Shown in pieces: positions 48,701 through 57,700 of a DNA stretch of 64,000 nt; the stretch's first letter is position 1, and each line of letters begins with the position of its first letter. Below the pieces are notes generated by a model, which had not been told where the DNA came from, made no database searches, and was given only the letters and a program-made list of their open reading frames with translations. The stretch covers positions 62,001 to 126,000 of the forward strand of contig NZ_BNBD01000007.1 of NCBI RefSeq assembly GCF_014654785.1, given 5' to 3'. The translations under genes were made by a program, and so were the position numbers. Source of the DNA: Streptomyces mashuensis. Lineage in GTDB: Bacteria > Actinomycetota > Actinomycetes > Streptomycetales > Streptomycetaceae.

Positions 48701-51700
48701 GGTGCTGGGCTCTGTTCTGCTGCCGGGTACGGCGTTTGTGGAGTTGGCTCTGCATGCGGGAAGCCGTGTGGGGGCTGGTCGGCTCGATGAGCTGACGCTG
48801 GAGGCGCCGTTGGTGCTTCCTGACGGTGTGGGTGTGCGGGTGCAGTTGATGGTGGAGGCTGCGGATGCGGCCGGTCACCGTTCGTTCAGCGTGTACTCGC
48901 GACGCCAGGACGTGCTGGGTGGCGAGCCGTGGACGCGCCACGCCACCGGCGTGCTCGCGAACGACGTCCCCGCCGGCGACGAGGACCTGACCCTTTGGCC
49001 GCCGGTCGATGCGACGGCCCTCCCCGTTGAGGGGCTGTACGAGGAGCTGGCAGGCGACGGTCTGGCGTACGGACCGGTGTTCCGCGGGCTGCGCGCGGTG
49101 TGGCGGCGTGGCACCGACCTCTTCGCCGAGGTCGCGCTGCCCGACGAGACTCGGGAAGAAGCTGCCCGGTACGGCATGCACCCGGCGCTCCTGGACGCTG
49201 CCCTCCACTCCCTCGGCCTGGAGAAGGACGACGAGTCCGCGTCCGGCGCCCTGCTCCCCTTCGCGTGGAGCGGTGTGTCGCTGCGGGCGGCGGGTGCGTC
49301 GGTGCTGCGGGTACGGCTGTCCGCGCTGCGTCCGGGTGCAGTGTCGCTGCTGGTGGCCGACGGTGTGGGCCAGCCGGTCGCGGCGGTCGATTCGGTGGCG
49401 TTGCGTGCTGCCTCTGCGGAGGGTGTGCGGGCTGCCGGTCGTGTCGAGTCGCTGTTCGGGGTGGAGTGGGTTGCCGCTCCGGCCGCCGGGGCGGCGAATG
49501 CTGCCGGTGAGGTCGTGACGCTGGGTGCCGACGGGCTGCGGTCGTTCCTCGCATCGCTCGATGCCGGTGCTGCCGTACCCGCCACCGTGGTGGTCGAGTG
49601 CGGCGCGCCGGGCGAGCCCTTCGGCTCCGGCTCCGTACGTGCTTCCGTTCACCGCACGTTGGACGACGTCCAGGTGTGGCTGGCCGATGAGCGTTGTGCG
49701 GATGCGCGGTTGGTGTTGGTGACGCGTGGTGCGGTGGAGGTGCTGCCGGGCGAGGGTGTGGCCGATCTGGCGGCTGCTGCGGTGCGTGGTCTGTTCCGTT
49801 CGGCGCAGTCGGAGCACCCGGGCCGGTTCGTGATGGTCGACCTCGACGCATCCGTCGAGGCGGTCGACCCGGCCTGGCTGACGCTGGACGAGCCCGAACT
49901 GGCCGTCCGTGAGGGGCTGGTGCGCGTTCCGCGTCTCGGCCGTGCCGCGCTGGCGGACGTCGACGGGGATGATGCCTTCGCGGGCGACGGCACGGTTCTG
50001 GTGACCGGTGCGACGGGCACGCTGGGCGGGCTCCTGGCCCGTCACCTTGTGACCGAGCACGGCACCCGTCACCTGCTGCTCGTCAGCCGCCGGGGCGCCG
50101 AGGCCGAAGGTGCCCAGGAGCTCGCGGAGGAACTGACCGGCCTCGGTGCCGAGTCGGTGACGTGGGCCGCGTGTGACGTCGCCGACCGCGAGGCACTCGC
50201 CGGGCTGCTGGAGTCCATACCGGCCGAGCAGCCGCTGCGGGCCGTGGTGCACGCCGCCGGTGTGATCGACGACGGTGTGATCACGTCGTTGTCGCCGGAG
50301 CGTGTGGACGGTGTGCTGCGTCCGAAGGTGGACGCGGCCTGGAACCTGCACGAGCTCACCCGCGACTTCGATCTGTCCGCATTCGTGCTGTTCTCCGGTG
50401 CGGCCGCCACGTTCGGTGCTGCCGGACAGGCGAGCTATGCCGCCGCGAACGCCTTCCTTGAGGCGCTGGCGCAGCAGCGGCGTGCCGAGGGGCTGCCGGC
50501 GGTTGCTCTGGCCTGGGGTCTGTGGGCCCAGGCGAGCGGTATGACCGGGCACCTCAGCGACCTCGACCTGCGGCGCATCAGCCGCGAAGGCGTCGTTCCG
50601 CTGTCGTCGGACGAGGGCCTCCACCTCTTCGACGTGGCGTGCTCGGCCGCCGAGGCGCCAGTGGTGCTGCCGATACGGCTGGACCTGGCCGCGCTCCAGT
50701 CGTCGGCCGCGGCCGACGGTGGGGTGCAGCCGTTGCTGCGCGGCATCGTCCGCGCACCCGTACGCCGTGCGGCCGGCTCGGCCGTGGACAGCGGCGGCAG
50801 CTCGCTCGCGGACCGGCTGGCCGGCCTGGCACGGGCCGAGCGCGAAGAGGTCATGGCCGAACTGGTCCGGGCCCGCGTCGCCTCCGTCCTCGGCCACAGC
50901 GGACCGCAGGCCGTCGACGTCGCCCGCGCGTTCAAGGAGCTCGGCTTCGACTCGCTGACCGCCGTCGAACTGCGCAACGAGCTCAACTCGCTCACCGGCC
51001 TGCGCCTCCCCGCCACGCTGGTCTTCGACTACCCGACCCCGGCCGACCTCGCCCGGCATCTCTGCGAGGAGCTGGTGGGGACGGACGAGCCCGCTGTCAC
51101 CGCTGTGCGCGGTGGCACCGCGATCACCGGCGTCGTCGACGACCCGGTGGTGATCGTCGGCATGAGCTGCCGGTTCCCGGGCGGCGTGGAGTCGCCGGAG
51201 GACCTGTGGCGACTGGTGCTGTCGGGCAGCGACGGCATTTCGGGTTTCCCGGTCGACCGCGGCTGGGACGTCGAGCGGCTCTACCACCCGGACCCGGACC
51301 ATGCGGGGACGTCGTACACGCGTGAGGGTGGCTTCCTTCACGGGGCTGGTGAGTTCGATCCGGCGTTCTTCGGTATCTCGCCGCGCGAGGCTCTCGCCAT
51401 GGACCCGCAGCAGCGTCTGCTGCTGGAGACGTCGTGGGAGGCGTTCGAGCGGGCCGGCATCGACCCGACCGCGCTGCGCGGCAGCCGCACCGGTGTCTTC
51501 GCCGGCGTCATGTACCACGACTACCTCGCCGGCATGGCGACGTTCCCCGAGGGCGTCGAGGGCTACATCGGTACCGGTAACGCGGGCAGCATCGCCTCGG
51601 GCCGGGTGGCCTACACCTTCGGCCTGGAAGGCCCGGCCGTCACCGTGGACACGGCCTGCTCGTCGTCCCTCGTCGCGCTGCACCTGGCTGCCCAGGCACT

Positions 51701-54700
51701 CCGCAACGGCGAGTGCGACATGGCGCTCGCCGGCGGTGTGGCGGTCATGGCCACGCCGGAGACGTTCATCGACTTCAGCCGCCAGCGCGGTCTCGCCGTC
51801 GACGGCCGCTGCAAGTCCTTCGCCGACGCCGCCGACGGCACCGGCTGGGGCGAAGGCGCGGGCATGCTGCTCGTCGAGCGGCTGTCCGACGCGCGGAAGC
51901 ACGGCCACCCCGTCCTCGCGGTGGTGCGCGGCTCGGCCATCAACCAGGACGGCGCCAGCAACGGCCTGACCGCGCCCAACGGCCCGTCCCAGCAGCGCGT
52001 CATCCGGCAGGCGCTGTCTGCCGCCGGCCTCGCGCCGAGCGAGATCGACGCGGTGGAGGCGCACGGTACGGGCACCAAGCTCGGTGACCCGATCGAGGCG
52101 CAGGCGCTGCTGGCCACCTACGGGCGCGAGCGGGCCGAGGAGCAGCCGCTCTACCTCGGTTCGATCAAGTCGAACATCGGTCACACCCAGGCCGCGGCCG
52201 GCGTCGCGGGCATCATCAAGATGGTGATGGCCATGCGGCACGGCGTGCTGCCGCAGACCCTCCACGTCGACGAGCCCACCAGCCAGGTGGATTGGGCGGC
52301 AGGCGCTGTCTCCCTGCTGACCGAGGCCCGTGAGTGGCCGGAGACCGGTCACCCGCGCCGCGCCGGCGTGTCGTCGTTCGGTATCAGTGGCACCAACGCG
52401 CACACCATCATCGAGCAGGCCCCGGACACCGAGCCCGACACCGACCGTACGGACGAGACGGCCATCGCGCCGTCGGTCCTGCCGCTGGTGCTCTCCGCCA
52501 AGGGCGGCGACGCGCTCCGGGACCAGGCGCAGCGACTGCGGACGCACCTCCTGGACGAGGCGACGCCTCTGGTCGATGTCGCCCACTCGCTGGCCGTGGG
52601 CCGGGCAGGTTTCGAGACGCGGGCCGCGCTGGTGGTCCGCGACCGTGAGCAGGCCCTCGCCGGCCTGGAGGCGCTGGCCGCCGGCCGCGACGCCGCCGGC
52701 CTGGTCCACGGCTCGCCGACCGGCGGGAAGACCGCCTTCCTCTTCACGGGGCAGGGCAGCCAGCGGCTCGGCATGGGCCGTGAGCTGTACGAGGCGTACC
52801 CGGTGTTCGCCGAGGCACTCGACGCGGTGTGCGCGGAGCTGGACACGCACCTCCGCCGCCCGCTGAAGGACGTGCTCTTCGGCGAGGACGCGGCGGTGCT
52901 CGACCGCACGGAGTTCGCCCAGCCGGCGCTCTTCGCGGTCGAGGTCGCTCTCTTCCGCCTGGTGGAGACCTGGGGCATGAAGCCCGACGCGCTCTCCGGT
53001 CACTCGATCGGCGAGATCGCTGCCGCGCACGTGGCCGGCGTGTTCTCGCTGGCTGATGCGTGTGCGCTGGTCGCTGCCCGTGGCCGCCTGATGCAGGAGC
53101 TGCCTGCGGGTGGCGCGATGGTGGCCGTCCAGGCCACTGAGAGTGAGATCGAGCTCGTCGACGGTGTGAGCGTCGCTGCGATCAACGGCCCGGCGTCGGT
53201 CGTCGTCGCCGGTGACGAGGACGCGGTTCTCGCGATCGCCGAGCGGTTCGCGGCGCAGGGCCGCAAGACCCGTCGCCTCACCGTCAGCCACGCGTTCCAC
53301 TCGCCGCTGATGGACGGCATGCTGGACGCGTTCCGCGAGGTGGCCGCCGGCATCGGCTACAGCGAGCCGCGCATCCCGCTCGTCTCCAACCTGACCGGTG
53401 CGCTCGTGTCCGGTGAGGACATGTGCTCGCCGGAGTTCTGGGTGCGGCACGTCCGCGAAGCCGTCCGTTTCCACGACGGTGTGCAGGCTCTGGCCGCCGA
53501 GGGTGTCACCACCTTTGTCGAGCTCGGTCCGGACGGCGTGCTCTCGGCGATGGCTCAGGAGACCGTCGCCGGCGCCGCGTTCGTCCCCGTCCTGCGCCGG
53601 GACCGTTCCGAGGCCGAGACGCTCACCACGGCGCTCGCCCAGGCCCACGTCCGTGGCCTGCGCGTCGACTGGAGCGCGTACTTCGCCGGTACGGGCGCAC
53701 GCCGCGCCGACCTGCCCACGTACGCCTTCCAGCGTCAGCGCTACTGGCTTGAAACCCCCGCCGTCGCCATCACGGGAACCGGCGCGGGCACCTCGTCCGA
53801 CTCCGTCGACGCCCGGTTCTGGGAAGCGGTGGAGAAGGAGGACCTGGAGTCGCTGGCCGCCACCCTCGATGTGGCCGACGGCGGCCCGCTCGGTGCCGTC
53901 CTGCCGGCGCTGTCGGCCTGGCGCCGGCAGCAGCTCCGGCAGTCGGAGGTCGACGCCTGGCGCTACGTGGCCGGGTGGAAGCCCGTCACGGGTCGCCCGG
54001 CCGGAACGCCGGCCGGGACGTGGCTGCTGGCCGTGCCCGCCGACTGCGCCGACGACCCGCTGGCCGAAGCCGTCTCCGGAGCGCTGTCCGGCCGCGGTAT
54101 CGACGTCCGTCAGCTGATCCTGCCGGCCGGTACCGGCCGCGAGGAGGTCGCCGCACGGGTCCAGGACGCCCTGGGTTCCGGCGGTACGGCCCACGGTGTG
54201 CTGTCGCTCACCGCCCTGGCCGGGAGCGCGGCCGTCGTCTCGACCGCCGTTCTGGCCCAGGCGCTCGGCGACGCCGGTGTGAACGCGCCCCTGTGGTGCG
54301 TCACGCAGAGCGCCGTCTCCGTCGGCCGCGCGGACCGCGTCGGCAGCGCCGACCAGGCCGCCGTGTGGGGACTCGGCAGGGCGATCGCCCTGGAGTGGCC
54401 CGCACGTTGGGGCGGTCTCGTCGACCTCCCGCAGGGCACCCCGGACGACCGCGCCCTCGGCCGTCTGCTGGACGTCCTCGCCGGTGAGTCCGGTGAGGAT
54501 CAGGTGGCGGTCCGGGCGTCGGGTGTGTTCGCCCGTCGTCTGGTGCGTGCCACCGGCGGCGACGGTGGTAATGGCGAGTGGTCGGCCGGTGGTTCTGTGC
54601 TGGTGACCGGTGGTACCGGTGCGCTAGGTGCTGAGGTGGCCCGCTGGCTCGTCGCCCGTGGCGCTGAGCATGTGGTGCTGACCAGCCGTCGGGGCCTTGA

Positions 54701-57700
54701 GGCGCCGGGTGCTGTGGAGCTGGAGGCCGAGCTGAAGGCCACCGGCGCGAAGGTCACCGTCGCTGCGTGCGATGTCACCGACCGGAGCGCGCTCGCCGCG
54801 TTGCTGGACTCGCTCCCGGCGGAGTACCCGCTGACCGCGGTCTTCCACGCCGCGGGCGTCCTGGACGACGGTGTGCTCGACGGGCTCACCCCCGACCGCT
54901 TTGAGCGCGTTCTGCGTGCGAAGGCCACGGCGGCCGTGCACCTGGACGAGCTGACGCGGGATCTCGACCTTTCCGCCTTCGTTCTCTTCTCGTCCATTGC
55001 GGGCACGTTGGGTTCGGCCGGTCAGGCGAACTACGCCGCCGCCAACGCCTACCTCGATGCGCTTGCCGAGCAGCGTCGTGCTGCCGGTCTGCCCGCCACC
55101 TCGATCGCGTGGGGCCCGTGGGCCGAGGGCGGCATGGCCGCCGACGGCGAGATCGAGCAGCGCATGCGCCGCAACGGCGTGCCGCCCATGGCCGCCGATC
55201 TGGCGCTCCAGGCGTTGCAGCAGGCCGTGGCCTCCGGCGAGGCCGTGCTGACCGTCGCCGACATCGACTGGGCACGCTTCACGCCCGGCTTCGTCGCCGT
55301 CCGGCACAGCCCGCTGATCGGCGACCTGCCGGAAGCCCGCAAGGCCCTCGGCCTCGACGAGGCCGGCGAGGGCGACGACCGTACGTCCGCCGGTACGTCC
55401 TCGCGCGGTGCGGCGGCCGTGCCGCTCGCCGAGCAGCTGGCGGAGCTGTCCACCGCCGAACAGGACCGGGTCCTGCTCGACCTCGTGCGCAGCCACGTCT
55501 CGGCGGTGCTGGGCCACGACGGCTCGGCGTCGATCGAGGCGGACCGGGCCTTCCGCGAGCTGGGCTTCGACTCGCTCACCGCCGTCGAGCTGCGCAACCG
55601 TCTCGGCTCTGCGACGGGCGTCGACCTGCCCGCCACGCTCGTCTTCGACTACCCGACGGCGGCCTCCCTGGCGGCTTTCCTGCGCGCCGAGCTCGTCGGC
55701 AGCCGGACGGCGGCCGACGCGGTCGCCGGCACGCGGGCGGCCGGCGTGGACGACGACCCGATCGCGATCGTGGCCATGAGCTGCCGCTTCCCGGGCAACG
55801 TGCGGTCCCCCGAGGACCTGTGGCGCCTGCTGCTGTCCGGTGAGGACGCCATCGCCGACTTCCCGACCGACCGCGGCTGGGACCTGAGCCGGCTCTACAG
55901 CCCCGACCCGGACCAGCAGGGCACCTTCTACGCCCGCGGTGGCGGCTTCCTCTACGACGCCGCCGAGTTCGACCCGGCGTTCTTCGGGATCTCGCCGCGC
56001 GAGGCCCTGGCGATGGACCCGCAGCAGCGTCTGCTGCTGGAGACGTCGTGGGAGGCGTTCGAGCGGGCCGGTATCGACCCGGTGGCGCTGCGCGGCAGCC
56101 AGGCCGGTGTCTTCGTCGGCACCAACGGCCAGGACTACGACTCGTTCGTCCAGGACGTGCCGGAGGGGCTGGAGGGCTTCCTCGGCACCGGCAACGCGGC
56201 GAGTGTGGTGTCGGGCCGCCTGGCGTACACGTTCGGGCTGGAAGGCCCGGCGGTGACGGTGGACACGGCGTGTTCGGCGTCGCTGGTGGCACTGCACTGG
56301 GCCGTGCAGGCACTGCGCAACGGTGAGTGCGACCTGGCGCTGGCCGGTGGTGTGACGGTGATGTCGACGCCGGGCGCGTTCATCGAGTTCAGCCGTCAGC
56401 GCGGGCTTGCCGCCGACGGCCGGGTGAAGGCGTTCTCGGAGTCGGCGGACGGCACCGGCTGGGGTGAAGGTGTCGGCATGCTGCTCGTCGAGCGGCTGTC
56501 CGACGCCCGCCGCCACGGCCACCCGGTCCTCGCGGTCGTCCGTGGCTCGGCCATCAACCAGGACGGCGCGAGCAACGGCCTCACCGCCCCCAACGGCCCC
56601 TCGCAGCAGCGGGTGATCCGGCAGGCGCTCGCGTCGGCCGGTCTCGCGCCTGCCGACATCGACGCCGTCGAAGCGCACGGTACGGGCACCAAGCTCGGTG
56701 ACCCGATCGAGGCGCAGGCGCTGCTGGCCACGTACGGCAAGGACCGCGCCGAGGACCAGCCGCTCTACCTCGGTTCGATCAAGTCGAACATCGGTCACAC
56801 CCAGGCCGCGGCCGGTGTCGCGGGCATCATCAAGATGGTGCTGGCCATGCAGCACGGTGTCCTGCCGCAGACCCTGCATGTCGATGAGCCGACGTCGCAC
56901 GTCGACTGGTCCGCCGGGGCCGTCTCGCTGCTGACCGAGGCCCGCGAGTGGCCCGAGACCGGGCGTCCCCGCCGTGTCGGTGTCTCGTCCTTCGGCTTCA
57001 GCGGGACGAACGCTCACACCGTGCTGGAGGAGGCACCGCTGCCCGACGAGGCCCCGGCAGAGGCACCCGCACAGGCCGCACAGCCCGCCGTCGTTCCGTG
57101 GGCCCTGTCGGCCAAGACCGCCGAGGCTCTGCGCGACCAGGCGGCCCGTCTGCGGGACCGTGTGGCGGCCGAACCGGCGCTGCGGCCCCTCGACGTCGGG
57201 TACGCACTGGCCACGACCCGTACGGCGCTGGAGCAGCGCGCGGTCGTCGTCGGGACGGACCGGGACGGGCTCCTCGCCGGTCTCGACGCGCTGGCCCGTG
57301 GCGAGTCCGCTCCCGGCCTGGTCCGGGGCGCGGCCGTGCCGGCTGAGGGCAAGGTGGCGTTCCTGTTCACCGGCCAGGGCAGCCAGCGGCTCCGCATGGG
57401 CCGCGAGCTGTACGACACGTATCCCGCGTTCGCGGACGCCCTCGACGCTGTCTGCGCCGAGCTCGACCAGCACATGGAGCGGCCCCTCTACGCCGTCCTC
57501 TTCGGTGACGAGGCGGAGGCGATCGACCGGACGGAGTTCGCTCAGCCGGCGCTCTTCGCCCTCGAAGTGGCGCTGTTCCGCCTGCTCGAAACCTGGGGTA
57601 TCAGCCCCGACCTCCTCTCCGGTCACTCGATCGGTGAGATCGCTGCCGCGCATGTCGCCGGCGTGTTCTCCCTGGCCGACGCCGCCGCGCTCGTTGCCGC

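Larger units (their letters stand above)
36046..55690 (+). repeat. tandem bimodule duplication, modules 2-3 and 4-5
   Basis: Modules 2+3 and 4+5 share the same domain order and close sequence about 9.85 kb apart. In the DH, 38769-39042 and 48639-48912 differ by eye at only two bases. KS3/KS5 (41460/51287) and KR3/KR5 (about 44733/54579) also match closely. Confidence 0.85.

Noticed and set aside
30687..54194. A very long open frame (over 7,800 codons) antisense to the PKS
   Set aside because: It mirrors the PKS codon pattern: G/C-rich third positions keep the opposite frame free of stops. It shows no recognisable domain, while the sense frame has perfect PKS domains throughout.
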